This document shows, piece by piece, positions 52,201 through 53,614 of a stretch of 64,000 bases of DNA (position 1 is its first letter; the number at the start of each line of letters is the position of its first letter). Location of the stretch: contig OZ005706.1 of assembly GCA_963930775.1 (NCBI GenBank), forward strand, positions 2,966,545 through 3,030,544, given 5' to 3'. Made by a program: the position numbers and the translations under genes. The notes below the pieces were generated by a model, which was not told the origin of the DNA, ran no database searches, and saw only the letters and a list, made by a program, of their open reading frames with translations. The stretch is from Cliona cf. orientalis (Eukaryota > Porifera > Demospongiae > Clionaida > Clionaidae).

Positions 52201-52858
52201 GCAGAGCTCCATGTGCGACTACTAATCAGGGTGCGGCTTCTATTCAAATAAATACAGTATATACATGTACATAAGTATTACTGTTTTCTTGTACTGTGCT
52301 TTGCAAGTAGTTGTCCAGTGGAAGGGATAAATAGGCAGTGGCTCTCAAGTGACTTAATTCAGTTGTACTACAAGTCACAAAGGCTTTCAGTTTATATAGT
52401 ACAGAGACAGGTGCCATTTCCTAGACAAGTGACCTGCAAAACATAAATACTGAATGTCTGAATGTGGGGCGTGCCCCAGGCTCGTCCCAGTTATTTCCCA
52501 CTGAGTTATTTTATTGGTTATCTTCTTTCTATACTACAGGAAAGTACTAAGCAAATTTTCTTGTGGTAGTTCTGCGGTGACATCACTGATTCAAGTCGGA
52601 AATGGGAAATGTCTCAGTGGCTATGGTAAGAATTGTACTACATAAACATCTAATTGTGTCACAGTTCCTCTCCATTGTGCAGCTGATGGTACGTGCTTGG
52701 TGTGGAACACTGACGTGACCAATAAGAGGTGTGTGGCCAAGCTAACTGGACCTGAACTAGATAGAATCACGAGTGTGTGTAAAGCTGTAGGCTGTGTGTA
52801 CACGACCAACAGAGACGGTAATGTCAGAATGTATAATATTGCTGATTTTACTTTATAG
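4249..52858 (+). CDS. PAAF1: PAAF1-like WD40 protein, proteasomal ATPase-associated factor 1 (5' partial, nine exons seen)
   Basis: PAAF1 binds 19S proteasomal ATPase subunits and restrains assembly of the 26S proteasome, acting in cytosol and nucleus as a WD40 propeller. Exons joined in phase: 4249-4347, 10059-10209, 10380-10424, 10606-10752, 10960-11048, 17902-18017, 52540-52625 and 52683-52858 (stop TAG), giving about 302 codons; every junction is AG/GT. Diagnostic stretches are GGLGVCSAEDGSLWIWDPVN, RTLKGHVGDVYTCKFFPSG, VVLSGGADLQLKIWSAQDGS, ITDTAIIDRGRNIVSVSSDG, SAKLWDCGSGSCLADL and the end DGNVRMYNIADFTL, collinear with vertebrate PAAF1 throughout. The amino-terminal part before the first WD repeat is missing from what I can see. 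Eight exons are certain; a ninth is counted only if the missing start lies upstream. The introns of 5.7, 6.9 and 34.5 kb are unusual and full of mobile DNA, and the gene contains two other genes. Confidence is high for identity, moderate for the continuity of the 34.5-kb intron. Confidence 0.88.
4348..5577. other. First part of PAAF1 intron, no gene seen
   Basis: Starts with GTACGT. Holds ACATGTACATGT microsatellite-like palindromes near 4380-4400 and low-complexity AT-rich DNA; no coding sequence or inverted-repeat element was recognised. Confidence 0.4.
5578..7890 (-). pseudogene. Broken P-loop ATPase gene of unknown family, with a Cys-rich C-terminal part
   Basis: Minus-strand frames 7890-7618 and 7617-7198 are one reading frame separated by a TAG at 7618-7620, and the frame slips near 7200 into 7190-6837. 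Together they show a Walker A loop (ATGLPAKGKTSAVKAFLGAI, about 7340-7400), then PFGIDDPSDKKEK, a Walker-B-like ELAVDLYNSSQTTN and a sensor-like SLSIIASNLD. That order fits an ATPase/helicase-type P-loop domain. Further down, 6627-6316 has CKC then a CxxC pair (RRYCKCGN, FQKCQLCKSG), possibly zinc-binding, and 6003-5578 has a basic helical block (KIERIVSQRQYQKIEKAGR). Whether these last pieces belong to the same protein is inferred from strand and order only. I do not recognise a named family; it resembles proteins scattered in basal-animal genomes and may come from a mobile element. Stops and frameshifts make it non-functional. Confidence 0.55.
5953..6112. repeat. About 60-bp imperfect tandem repeat
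   Basis: Three diverged units each containing a GGGCTGATCAACA-like block, a GGGGCACAG-like block and a GACTGGCCAATCATG-like block begin near 5953, 6013 and 6074; a fourth related piece (GCAGCTAGGCTGGCCAAATA) lies at 6341-6360. Confidence 0.45.
7891..8289. other. Spacer between ATPase remnant and Tc1 remnant
   Basis: No gene recognised. A 61-codon minus frame (8330-8145) overlaps the decayed 3' end of the Tc1 transposase and is not convincing on its own. Confidence 0.35.
8290..9620 (-). pseudogene. Tc1/mariner transposase, full-length but repeatedly frameshifted
   Basis: Read from 9620 down, successive minus-strand frames give the Tc1 order: EIAEFLKRYESRGTIK (helix-turn-helix region), VKHIVEEQRRLDDDDETPAT, GWTFRGSSYYQRIWNENKVK, KLEWTNENIRKEFDD (first catalytic region), KIHVMAGISHKGCTGKICIF, then HHLMQGNDPKYTSKYC with the second catalytic Asp, and finally TNWWKAPPESLNLNQIK where a working enzyme has SPDLNPIE. 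At least four frame changes and several stops are needed, and the third catalytic position is lost. A short internal duplication repeats HHLMQG around 8430-8480. Inverted terminal repeats could not be identified. It is an old insertion in the PAAF1 intron. Confidence 0.75.
9621..10058. other. End of PAAF1 intron, no gene seen
   Basis: AT-rich, with a TACATGTAGGTACATGTACA run at 9898-9917. Ends in the acceptor TTTTTTATCAG. Confidence 0.4.
10059..11048 (+). CDS. PAAF1: PAAF1 exon cluster encoding the central WD repeats
   Basis: Four exons (10059-10209, 10380-10424, 10606-10752, 10960-11048) separated by introns of 170-207 bp, which is the compact arrangement one would expect for the whole gene. 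Phases run 1, 1, 1, 0 and each reading frame closes exactly across the junctions. The 45-bp exon carries only the DRGRN strand that precedes the SxDGxxKLWD repeat, a mini-exon easily missed by gene finders. A large intron with the nested kinase gene follows. Confidence 0.88.
11049..12586. other. PAAF1 intron upstream of nested genes; long G tract
   Basis: No gene recognised. It contains a G-rich tract at 11645-11700 and a C run at 11718-11731. The apparent long frames across the tract are poly-Gly/poly-Pro artefacts of that tract. Confidence 0.45.
11645..11731. repeat. Near-pure poly-G tract followed by poly-C
   Basis: About 56 bases of G interrupted only by three A, then 17 mixed bases, then 14 C. 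Length at assembly is unreliable; the G run could form quadruplex and the G/C pair could fold back. Confidence 0.85.
12589..13696. mobile_element. MITE family M1, copy A, split by a nested MITE
   Basis: Starts CAGTGGAACCTGTCTAAAGC and ends GGCAGGTTCCAC. Apart from the insert at 12844-13501 it matches copy B (18331-18820) in reverse orientation along its whole length. The TA before the left end and the terminal sequence fit a Tc1/mariner-pogo type non-autonomous element. Confidence 0.75.
12844..13501. mobile_element. MITE inserted inside another MITE
   Basis: Left end CTCAGTGCAGTTAAGGCATG and reverse complement of the right end CTCAGTGCACTTAAGGACTG form the terminal inverted repeat; CA dinucleotides flank both sides (12842-12843, 13502-13503). 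Removing the 658 bp restores the uninterrupted copy B order TGTCCTACAGTGGCCAC. It carries no transposase. Confidence 0.75.
13697..14287. other. Region directly upstream of the kinase-kelch gene
   Basis: A segment at 13738-13830 (CGTTCTCGCTCC, then ACCGGACT...GGTATGACA) resembles 24765-24850 and is therefore repeat-derived. The last 400 bp before the start codon are AT-rich with no recognised element and presumably hold the promoter of the nested gene. Confidence 0.4.
14288..16594 (+). CDS. Intronless protein kinase / coiled coil / kelch-repeat protein
   Basis: A 768-residue protein encoded by one exon inside a PAAF1 intron, same strand. Residues 18-298 are a eukaryotic protein kinase domain: Gly loop GHGSYGAV (27-34), lysine K47 in AAKVL, helix-C Glu 71, catalytic HRDLSSNN (146-153), DFG (166-168), PPE (193-195). 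The HRDLSSNN loop points to the tyrosine-kinase-like side of the kinome, and all catalytic residues are present. Residues 305-425 are Gln/Glu-rich coiled coil, followed by a Pro-rich linker and, from about 470, kelch repeats with GG pairs at 543, 591, 641, 696 and 745. A Ser run (663-670) is encoded by a TCA microsatellite. The start lies in GTGCCATGG, a good translation context, and no upstream in-frame start is needed. Kinase plus C-terminal kelch propeller is a combination I associate with sponge gene expansions. It is probably a cytosolic signalling kinase; substrate unknown. The lack of introns suggests spread by retroposition, which is inference. Confidence 0.9.
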   Translation: MAHQILQAQQHVFRYQNFHINKSQPLGHGSYGAVYKAKCDQLPCAAKVLHPTILDPADPGAGKIMNRFQQECGFLDSIRHPNIVQYLGMTRDHESRLPVLLMELLDESLTKMLERSKQSLAYCVQVDICHDVALAVAYLHSNDIIHRDLSSNNVLMIAGRRAKVTDFGMSKLAGAAPSMTPLTMCPGTLAYMPPEALRDPPRYTKKLDCFSAGVIMIQVCTRLWPEPGPRTQVVEDTRFPIGVIEMPVSEMERRKNHIDLIDPDHALLLIARDCLNFQEKDRPSSEELCQRLASLKESRVYRESTQQIQNEVQPNSDQVLLLTQQLQEKHKSLQQQQRVLREKDNEILRRVQEKDQVLQQKDNEFQEQLQQKERQLQEEITSRERQVRQLNQQLEEQEQVTAEILQTNYSLQRQVEQLQQQLSQQSPKSPQPPPPSQAQVRGRQLQEREPRKQLPVQPSLQADQKPHPHRFRKMTLNWRDGGKAPFEIIRGAAVVDGNMAYFMNWDGEVCSYNVSSKKWSKLPECPYNYSSLAIIRGQLTAIGGCKDIFNEDTYTNKLFSLSGYKEVFPAMPTKRRSTTAVTSKEHLIVAGGAIELLCADGLNTVEVMDTQSLAWSTVASLPHPYSDASMTICGDQLYMLGGEDDKDNTTSVLTCSLTDLLQSSSSSSSSIWHRVTDAPAYRSTCAALSGELLAVGGRDKNDKPSSFIHRYNPTINSWDLISNMPTARYRSLIAVLSTNKMMVVGGHIGTMMLDDVTDVIEITNFSQS
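16595..17901. other. PAAF1 intron downstream of the nested kinase gene
   Basis: No gene seen. 16745-16910 is a diverged copy of a repeat also found at 38083-38260 and contains a (GT)n tract at 16777-16790. Confidence 0.45.
16745..16910. repeat. Dispersed repeat, copy of 38083-38260
   Basis: Both start AACCCTCRGCGCA, pass through a GTGTGTCT tract and end with GTGGATTTAGTTGAAAACGC-like sequence (GTGTGGATTTCGCCAAAAACGCTT in the other copy). Confidence 0.5.
17902..18017 (+). CDS. PAAF1: Isolated PAAF1 exon between the 6.9-kb and 34.5-kb introns
   Basis: Preceded by TTTTTTCACTAG and followed by GTAAGTC. It encodes VFVFSVGASILSCAFIGEV then SGSEVGVHDLLDIRNPQ, matching the blade of PAAF1 that follows the CxDVRNRE strand. 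The last codon is split and completed at 52540, where the reading continues with KVLSKFSCGSSAVTSL; no residues of the family appear to be missing between the two. Confidence 0.85.
18018..19582. other. Start of the 34.5-kb PAAF1 intron
   Basis: Besides the MITE at 18331-18820 and a C tract near 18183-18202, no gene is seen; TACATGTACATGTACA occurs at about 19433-19448. Confidence 0.4.
18331..18820. mobile_element. MITE family M1, copy B (intact)
   Basis: Begins CAGTGGAACCTGCCTTAATG and ends GCTTTAGACAGGTTCCACTG, an inverted repeat, flanked on both sides by TA. It is the uninterrupted counterpart of the element at 12589-13696, in opposite orientation. Confidence 0.8.
19583..20665 (-). pseudogene. 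Truncated paralogue of the multi-pass membrane protein, interrupted by a MITE
   Basis: The minus strand from 20665 encodes a start (MTMMKLRAKLF) fused to CCRGNSQFQSNVGNG and LGRKMEMLDLCRMHGNGLQC, and from 20046 to 19583 the segment VRLPQNISELNDFMCGPLNR to LALGDIWNLDYS. Both match the intact gene at 25737-27416 closely. A 367-bp MITE (20052-20418) lies inside the coding region, and the copy stops about 215 residues in, so the transmembrane bundle is missing. The N-terminal residues differ from the intact gene and match a segment near 25286, which points to recombination between copies. Not functional. Confidence 0.8.
20052..20418. mobile_element. MITE inserted in the membrane-protein pseudogene, 5-bp target duplication
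   Basis: Begins CAGGGGTGTAGCCAGG and ends CCTACGCCACTG (reverse complement CAGTGGCGTAGG). CACGT is duplicated at 20047-20051 and 20419-20423; deleting the element restores GGGGCACGTTCCCAATG, which matches the intact paralogue at 27136-27152. The ends resemble hAT-type termini, although a 5-bp duplication is short for most hATs. Confidence 0.8.
20637..20748. repeat. Duplicated segment shared with 25286-25505
   Basis: AGCTTAGCACGTAATTTCAT through GATAGTGCTAGCTTCCTTGG and then ACACTGCTGTGCAAGTGTAA occur in both places. The second place has about 105 extra bases in the middle. It marks the border of a duplication involving the membrane-protein genes. Confidence 0.6.
20749..21039. other. Unassigned spacer
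   Basis: No gene, inverted repeat or recognised repeat seen. Confidence 0.35.
21040..21711 (-). pseudogene. piggyBac-type transposase, C-terminal part
   Basis: Minus strand reads VMWRDTKVVTIMSTMHHASG, then ILDYNLNTGGVDLSDQAISY and HNILRKTCKY, a TGA in place of the usual Trp (near 21412), then RTLFLHFIDITVTNAFILY. This is the C-terminal half of the DDE_Tnp_1_7 (piggyBac) domain, including the conserved D of GGVDLSDQ. The end has a Cys-rich zinc-finger-like tail (FKCNKCDMSFCFQPDRNCF), typical of piggyBac C termini. The catalytic N-terminal half is absent and the nonsense codon inactivates it. Confidence 0.8.
21722..22251. mobile_element. MITE with CAGGGTTCTAT ends and internal palindrome
   Basis: Terminal CAGGGTTCTAT and ATAGAACCCTG, with TCAGT duplicated at 21717-21721 and 22252-22256. 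It contains a C run (21763-21778) and a large imperfect hairpin around 22030-22160 (GTTTCTATGTGATTTAGAAG against CTTCTGAATCACACAGAAAC). A related hairpin lies at 40590-40705. The insertion separates the piggyBac fragment from the next transposase-like remnant. Confidence 0.75.
22252..24590 (-). pseudogene. Degenerate transposase-like gene, DDE type suspected, family not named
   Basis: Several minus-strand frames join into one long protein: LYNDFIRFLKEEKVT, then KVVVDRLWYVDGHHDTLRKQ, GYNTPKVSKHRKRQVSN, EWLRLQFWPKMKKATVLMHY, IDDKHRLKVGEPGFPVAAAE, AGTTFEVGDHDFTKFSIIPS, VLFMYSDGGPDHRLTYVSR and LDFLCAGRTAPSHSWRNPVK. The spacing of the two acidic clusters (CIDDKHR, SDGGPDH) is reminiscent of an RNase-H-like transposase core; this is inference. 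I recall such proteins as numerous and uncharacterised in sponge and cnidarian genomes. Frameshifts near 22410, 22890 and 23590, several stops and a 259-bp internal duplication show it is dead. Confidence 0.55.
23788..24305. repeat. Recent 259-bp tandem duplication
   Basis: 23788-24046 and 24047-24305 are copies. By eye they differ at one base (TTTATAGAACTG against TTCATAGAACTG). The duplication repeats the coding segment from CVIDGSNKILFPWSILS to KIELLLSLDS within the transposase-like pseudogene. Confidence 0.85.
24591..25736. other. Spacer downstream of the membrane-protein gene
   Basis: 24765-24850 resembles 13738-13830. 25286-25505 is the duplicated segment shared with 20637-20748; its minus strand could encode an MMKLRAKLLEMF start like that of the truncated paralogue, so it may be the 5' end of a third, lost copy. 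Confidence 0.45.
25737..27416 (-). CDS. Cys-rich ectodomain, multi-pass transmembrane protein of unknown function
   Basis: Single exon, 559 residues, complete from ATG to stop. Residues 1-28 look like a signal peptide (SILIYYAIILMLAVCCRG). Residues 29-165 form a Cys-rich, N-glycosylation-rich ectodomain: CHMHGNGLQC, GMCPYFDIRC, then CGPLNREGFFCLDCIDGYGI and GYKCSNCTN, an EGF-like Cys spacing. From about 170 there are roughly eight to nine hydrophobic segments, among them WYGVLLYLIVELLPATLFYL, FLLIFLTWIFVEL, VVVPVLLVFNILPVIILIFY and LYGSFLLMITAVIIAYLKPY. I recognise the architecture as a sponge multigene family without assigned function; a plasma-membrane receptor or adhesion role is only a guess. 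It lies antisense inside the largest PAAF1 intron. Two decayed relatives are nearby (19583-20665, 46579-46701). The absence of introns and intact frame argue it is live. Confidence 0.8.
   Translation of the reverse strand: MSARMSSKTFSILIYYAIILMLAVCCRGNSQFQSNVGNGAGNQSFKLGRKMEMLDLCHMHGNGLQCDDKGVLLKLGRCLTYNDTENTATLGMCPYFDIRCYNTTVAIVDNSSSTFVRLPQNISELNHFMCGPLNREGFFCLDCIDGYGISLVSIGYKCSNCTNVWYGVLLYLIVELLPATLFYLLILIFDIHLTTAPVTCFITLNQLTLFVAFQVKPAPFDIVIPQIEHGTLFHVYLALGGVWNLDFFHYLVPPFCVSRGLRQVDVAYFGYISAFYPFLLIFLTWIFVELYDRNLLPTAWLCRIFNTCCKLRWRSLNIRNGIITCFTSFLLLSYTKIMYKSYMLLVHPHMMYQQHGDDSESLILIEYATIDPQSLKVRIINFAVVVPVLLVFNILPVIILIFYSFKCSRACLSKCRLDCLALTTFTEKFYGCYKDGLNGEKDLRFLSGLFFILKYLAISQYYLFRYIPNVSSWLYGSFLLMITAVIIAYLKPYKKWYMNVMDIFLLLYFSVVCRLLDRNSFVAEPTQLCIVLIGPTIVYGLLFIAAEIIKCSKFQPFQL
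27417..28258. other. Region upstream of the membrane-protein gene
   Basis: Presumed promoter side of the gene at 25737-27416. No further gene or element recognised. Confidence 0.4.
28259..29308 (-). other. Possible two- or three-piece gene remnant, unknown product
   Basis: Minus strand shows 29308-29100 (MQEHDTSDNDPTSETRDHSK, acidic), a piece near 29050-28870 (LDLILWFPS, then CTDKWKEIESLATKLSLTAE and EVLATKHTFTLILSADY) and 28410-28259 (RLFNNERMVEVIDDQGKPIS then SHADWTEQTYCKIIESFSEK). The pieces look protein-like but require splicing or frameshifts and have no recognised family. It could be an exon set or a transposon remnant. Confidence 0.3.
29309..29989. other. Unassigned
   Basis: Nothing recognised on either strand. 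Confidence 0.35.
29990..30610 (-). mobile_element. Diverged copy of unclassified element U
   Basis: Minus strand contains KRIPQKSTIKPSSAPTEATP (Ser/Thr/Pro-rich), then DSDDKLIEAGNKLVILEVDG, ALKSYVTCKECSGGPVVV and an FRRDLKL block that also occurs at 35340-35640 and 47364-47690. Stops and frame changes break it. The CKEC motif suggests a zinc-binding region. The family is unnamed to me. Confidence 0.45.
30611..31984. other. Unassigned intron sequence with one dispersed repeat
   Basis: 31328-31420 is shared with 43650-43745 (GTGGTAATGTACGCCATGTT, CGTAATCTGTACAGTGAGT). No gene recognised; an 88-codon plus frame at 30855-31121 has no recognisable features. Confidence 0.4.
31985..33435. other. 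Fragmentary open frames on the minus strand, unassigned
   Basis: Minus frames 32502-32227, 32311-31985 (DLDRYMSLYQTKYADNVDN, IISIWKKYEPYSEVLNYI) and 33387-33193 (MARYDIEANSRLAIWKQK) look moderately protein-like. They are short, in different frames and match nothing I recognise; probably pieces of an old element. Confidence 0.3.
33436..34004 (-). pseudogene. OB-fold-like fragment
   Basis: 34004-33738 on the minus strand encodes GGRKTKQDVSIKNSTGSATL followed by TIWQNNVGNLKVGVRISSVV and RTSKGKDNLFLPPSRASIE. The K-Q-D-V-x-I-x-(D/N)-x-T-G-x-x-x-x-T-(L/I)-W pattern is that of single-stranded-DNA-binding OB folds (RPA-like). The frame breaks at 33738 and only scraps follow (33648-33436). It may be part of the same element as neighbouring element-U sequences, given strand and closeness. 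Confidence 0.4.
34430..35640 (-). mobile_element. Element U, longest copy
   Basis: 34560-34920 is a diverged match to 44415-44750, 47145-47400 and 48060-48200 (GGATCTTAATTTTTAGGA, ATTCTTCAAAAA, TCCTCARTGGGAGCACC). 35340-35640 matches 47364-47690 and, on the minus strand, keeps FRRDLKL, KLVISDDSRFIDTVIS-like and CARDILG blocks with stops. Together they outline an element at least 1.2 kb long with a coding region on the minus strand. Ends not located. Confidence 0.5.
35956..36330 (-). pseudogene. Zinc-binding C-terminal domain of an unclassified transposon protein
   Basis: A 124-residue frame: FWLMFVKGNISSCTGCEQRT, PPPYNLCLQHKEYVMFENPH, TGHHQLSSEHRNVYYHASQR and C then KFKDFNPHTDVKVSGDI. The order CxxC ... 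HKE ... NP(H) ... NVYYH ... C is a motif I associate with the C-terminal tail of transposon-derived proteins in sponges and cnidarians; no exact family name can be given. Upstream coding sequence is not recognisable, so this is a fragment. Confidence 0.5.
36331..37489. other. Unassigned, with a short internal repeat
   Basis: 37080-37170 has an imperfect repeat of a GATGAAGACTCTGAG-like unit. 37195-37275 recurs at 43835-43915 (TGGATTTCAATTGCATGYAC, GTCGCAGTATTGGAGTGCTA). No gene seen. Confidence 0.4.
37497..37979 (-). CDS. Possible two-exon fragment of an unknown gene
   Basis: Minus strand 37979-37891 (METVQRISSLYTLQQQVDNH, then FKLNGLDPK) ends at a plausible GTAGAT donor. 37722-37497 begins after TTTGTTCCAG and encodes AEHCNMGLMQHHTVVTCYQQ then TAKLFLEGADIIQHVTIQVY, ending ...NVLTGVARK and stop. 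Splice signals are plausible, the family is not recognised, and an upstream acceptor (TTTAAGCTGCAG) suggests more exons to the right. It could equally be a decayed element. Confidence 0.3.
38083..38260. repeat. Dispersed repeat, copy of 16745-16910
   Basis: Starts AACCCTCGGCGCATGCGCGA and shares the GTGTGTCT tract and the GTGGATTT...AAAACGCTT end with the other copy. Confidence 0.5.
38289..38660 (-). mobile_element. LINE fragment: end of endonuclease domain and linker
   Basis: Minus strand encodes SWPDHILTLQHNVLMIQGVT, then FYDHLPLAFELTLQTPLSLS (the conserved Ser/Tyr-Asp-His of AP endonucleases, here YDHLPL) and the linker VDWNKVPPDHSSNFYSFLDV with DHLLSCYDPMCKGHFMELDS. This is the region between endonuclease and RT of a sponge non-LTR element. 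It is not contiguous with the LINE at 2574-3330 but could be the same family. Confidence 0.65.
38678..39046. mobile_element. MITE family M2, partial copy
   Basis: Matches 42193-42576 over its whole length (CATCGAACTACTGTACGTTC, ATTGGGGGTGTGGC, end ATGCCGGGTTTTCTCATGGA). Only the right end is present. Confidence 0.65.
39047..39682. other. Unassigned
   Basis: No recognised gene. A GTGATTTTCTGGTAAATGTCATCA sequence near 39059 is one of the recurrent GGTAAAGGTCGTCA-like motifs. Confidence 0.35.
39683..40046 (-). pseudogene. PIN-domain-like protein, N-terminal exon, frameshifted
   Basis: Minus strand begins LLIDTSFASLILDGELWSRS, continues PADYCRYRPEILYHCFSL, then shifts frame to AIVLPREVAFEVNINLKRSL and MAEWAASLCNPTTRWKVIKD, ending at a consensus CAACAG/GTAATG donor at 39683. 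The first block closely parallels ILDSSVVTHILDGDLWSKKP in the related pseudogene at 45064-45850. An early Asp in LIDTS and, in the relative, a late LITNDHRFFK are the two ends expected of a PIN-like nuclease fold; this is inference. No downstream exon was found. Confidence 0.45.
40047..41911. other. Unassigned stretch with a palindromic repeat
   Basis: 40590-40705 is an imperfect hairpin (GTTTTCTATGTGGTTTAGAA against CTTCTAAATCACATAGAAAC) related to the one at 22030-22160. 41100-41480 has small open plus-strand frames with no recognisable features. Confidence 0.45.
41912..42583. mobile_element. MITE family M2, complete copy
   Basis: Left TATGTGACCGGATCTGGGAA and right-end reverse complement TATGTGACCGTATCTGGGAA form inverted repeats of about 32 bp, continuing as AACCCGGCATAT. 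About 672 bp, no transposase. A partial copy is at 38678-39046. Confidence 0.8.
42584..44414. other. Unassigned stretch with G tracts and two dispersed repeats
   Basis: G runs at 43239-43266 and 43950-43964. 43650-43745 matches 31328-31420 and 43835-43915 matches 37195-37275, so two repeats that are 6 kb apart elsewhere lie within 200 bp here. No gene recognised. Confidence 0.45.
44415..44750 (-). mobile_element. Element U, fragment
   Basis: Diverged copy of 34575-34920: shared blocks include TTAATTTTTAGGAATGGATG, TCCTCAATGGGAGCACCAGA and GAAAGTATACCCTTTCA. Confidence 0.5.
45064..45850 (-). pseudogene. PIN-domain-like protein, two-exon pseudogene
   Basis: Minus strand 45850-45770 keeps YILDSSVVTHILDGDLWSKK. 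After an internal deletion and frame change, 45770-45591 gives FSPFPMDQWPDREESVKMAV, LALKWAEEVSSDGIKLWITP and TAKTELSCAPQ, ending at CCTCAG/GTACTG. The next exon starts after TTTTTACGCAG near 45495 and reads DRL-stop-EWEENYQTVGVVEI, KLSVVVKDSTVHSVFEAMGP, SQWRRYRNDVKIYIEACLAH, AVTGIPAQFLITNDHRFFKM and ends KLLGEVIREL-stop at 45064. The in-frame TAA at the exon start and the deletion make it a pseudogene, yet the rest of the second exon is intact for 129 codons. The late TNDHRF motif and early Asp suggest a PIN-like nuclease; unproven. Confidence 0.5.
45851..46578. other. Unassigned, possible acidic coding piece
   Basis: The minus strand near 46380-46205 is open for about 55 codons (VVGVDDIGETVTVEDNLGEG, VRKVIVEDLSATTNYEKVL). 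It may be another exon of the pseudogene downstream. 46090-46180 resembles 34930-35010. Confidence 0.35.
46579..46701 (-). pseudogene. Small fragment of the multi-pass membrane protein family
   Basis: SYFIHYLIHLFCISSGLKQI and EFFGYTF align with FFHYLVPPFCVSRGLRQVDV and AYFGY of the intact protein at 25737-27416. Only about 40 codons survive. Confidence 0.6.
46980..47870 (-). mobile_element. Element U, copy with the best-preserved coding block
   Basis: 47687-47364 on the minus strand is an open 107-codon frame: MECLSTTQSCFRRDLKLAVE, SVGVKGMKLVLSADSRFIDT, VISSYTVRRCFKKCARDILG and MCPFSLHIKGVGDVVDFKQI. The same block is broken at 35340-35640 and near 30120-30200. 46980-47400 carries the non-coding part shared with the other copies. 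A frame at 47866-47636 (MNNVLKVCTDILKEGSIKVA) precedes it. Product unknown. Confidence 0.5.
47855..48200 (-). mobile_element. Element U, fragment adjacent to the previous copy
   Basis: Repeats the GACATTGTTCAT ... CATCATCAATGAGT ... GGTCACCAGGA ... AGATCTTA order of 46990-47170 and 34459-34590, so two copies lie head to tail. Confidence 0.5.
48529..49830. repeat. Tandem array, about eleven units of 122 bp
   Basis: Unit starts at 48529, 48649, 48772, 48894, 49017, 49139, 49272, 49394, 49516, 49652 and 49774, spacing 120-123 bp with two longer units (133 and 136) carrying an extra CATATGCTA-type insertion. Each unit contains CTACCTCTCTACAAG, TTTCCCAAGAATACTTCGAT and GTGAACTTACAACAGTAGTG. Two alternating variants (GACGC...TTGGG and GGCAC...TTGAG) suggest amplification of dimers. 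A diverged partial unit lies at 49981-50045. Confidence 0.9.
49831..51394. other. Flank of the array and unassigned intron sequence
   Basis: A 68-codon minus frame (50093-49887) contains MANNTTVISSLVYEAIKTKK, the antisense reading of the diverged array unit. A 90-codon minus frame at 50883-50611 (MEVNTSQIRVASRAGFMLLV) is open from ATG to stop but resembles nothing known to me. Confidence 0.4.
51395..51890. repeat. Repeat family R3, copy 1 (inverted relative to copy 2)
   Basis: Its reverse complement matches 53020-53360 in order: GGACTGC(G/C), GGTGGGTAGAACG, AATGGCATTTCGA, AGTAGTGGGTGAT, GGGTCGTTGAAG, then TCAAATGC and CGATC..TGGAAATRA. Moderately diverged. Confidence 0.65.
51907..52259. mobile_element. 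MITE with ACCGTATTTATTCGAATA ends
   Basis: Left end ACCGTATTTATTCGAATACT and reverse complement of the right end TACTGTATTTATTTGAATAG match; both continue into GCCGnnnnnTGRnTAGTnG-like sequence. About 353 bp, no ORF. Confidence 0.7.
52540..52858 (+). CDS. PAAF1: Last two PAAF1 exons
   Basis: 52540-52625 (after CTACAG, before GTAAG) and 52683-52858 (after GTGCAG) encode the final propeller blade: GNGKCLSGY, DGTCLVWNTDVTNKR, LTGPELDRITSVCKAVG and the terminal NRDGNVRMYNIADFTL followed by TAG. The gene ends about 760 bp from the stop codon of the convergent receptor gene. Two inverted copies of one repeat family flank this pair of exons. Confidence 0.88.
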
Positions 52859-53614
52859 TGATTAATTTCTGTTTATATAGTTTTTATTGTCAAAAGAGAT
52901 AAATTCACATTGGTATCTTTAATATTACATACTGAGGATCTTGATACAGCAATACTGTCTAATATGAGAGAGTTTGATATTAGCACATGCTTGACACTTG
53001 ATACTGTATTTCTAATTCCTGGGCGAAAAGGACTGCCTGCGCAAACACATGGTTAGCGCGAGTTTTGGTGGGTAGAACGCTGTTATGTGAATATTGACTG
53101 TTTTACATCCGATTACGCCCAAACGAGCGGGTACAAACAATTAAAATATTAACGACGATGGCATTTCGAAGTTGAAGGTTAGTAGTGGGTGATACTGAGG
53201 GTCGTTGAAGCCTAGTAACCCAAGGTTCAAATGCACACAGGATCGAAGCATTCCTTTCTTAACTTGTTTTTTTTTTTTCGATCGCATTGGAAATGATAAG
53301 CATGAAATTTGGCATGCAATCTGTGCACATAGGTGTTTTAAAGCTTTCCACCTGGGTTGGCACAAAATATTCACCCAATGTAGTAATTATAGTGTGCATA
53401 TTCGTAGCGTAATTATCGTACTTCTAAATATTTGGCCAAAAATATAGTTACGCTTGAGGTTTGCCCCAAATTTTAGAGGCAGCATTCAAGCTGCATGCAC
53501 ATTGATTTTTTCATTTATAGCATGATGTACTTGCAGCTACAATGTATAAAAGAATTTCTAGACTAGTGGTACTATGGCTAACTTGTTATTATGGTATTTA
53601 ATTGTTGACTCAAA
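52859..53614. other. Region between PAAF1 and the convergent receptor gene
   Basis: Holds a relic of the receptor's last exon at about 52920-52990 and repeat R3 copy 2 at 53020-53360. No gene seen. Confidence 0.5.
53020..53360. repeat. Repeat family R3, copy 2
   Basis: Inverted, diverged copy of 51395-51890 (see that entry). Contains a T run at 53267-53279 not shared with copy 1. Confidence 0.65.
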
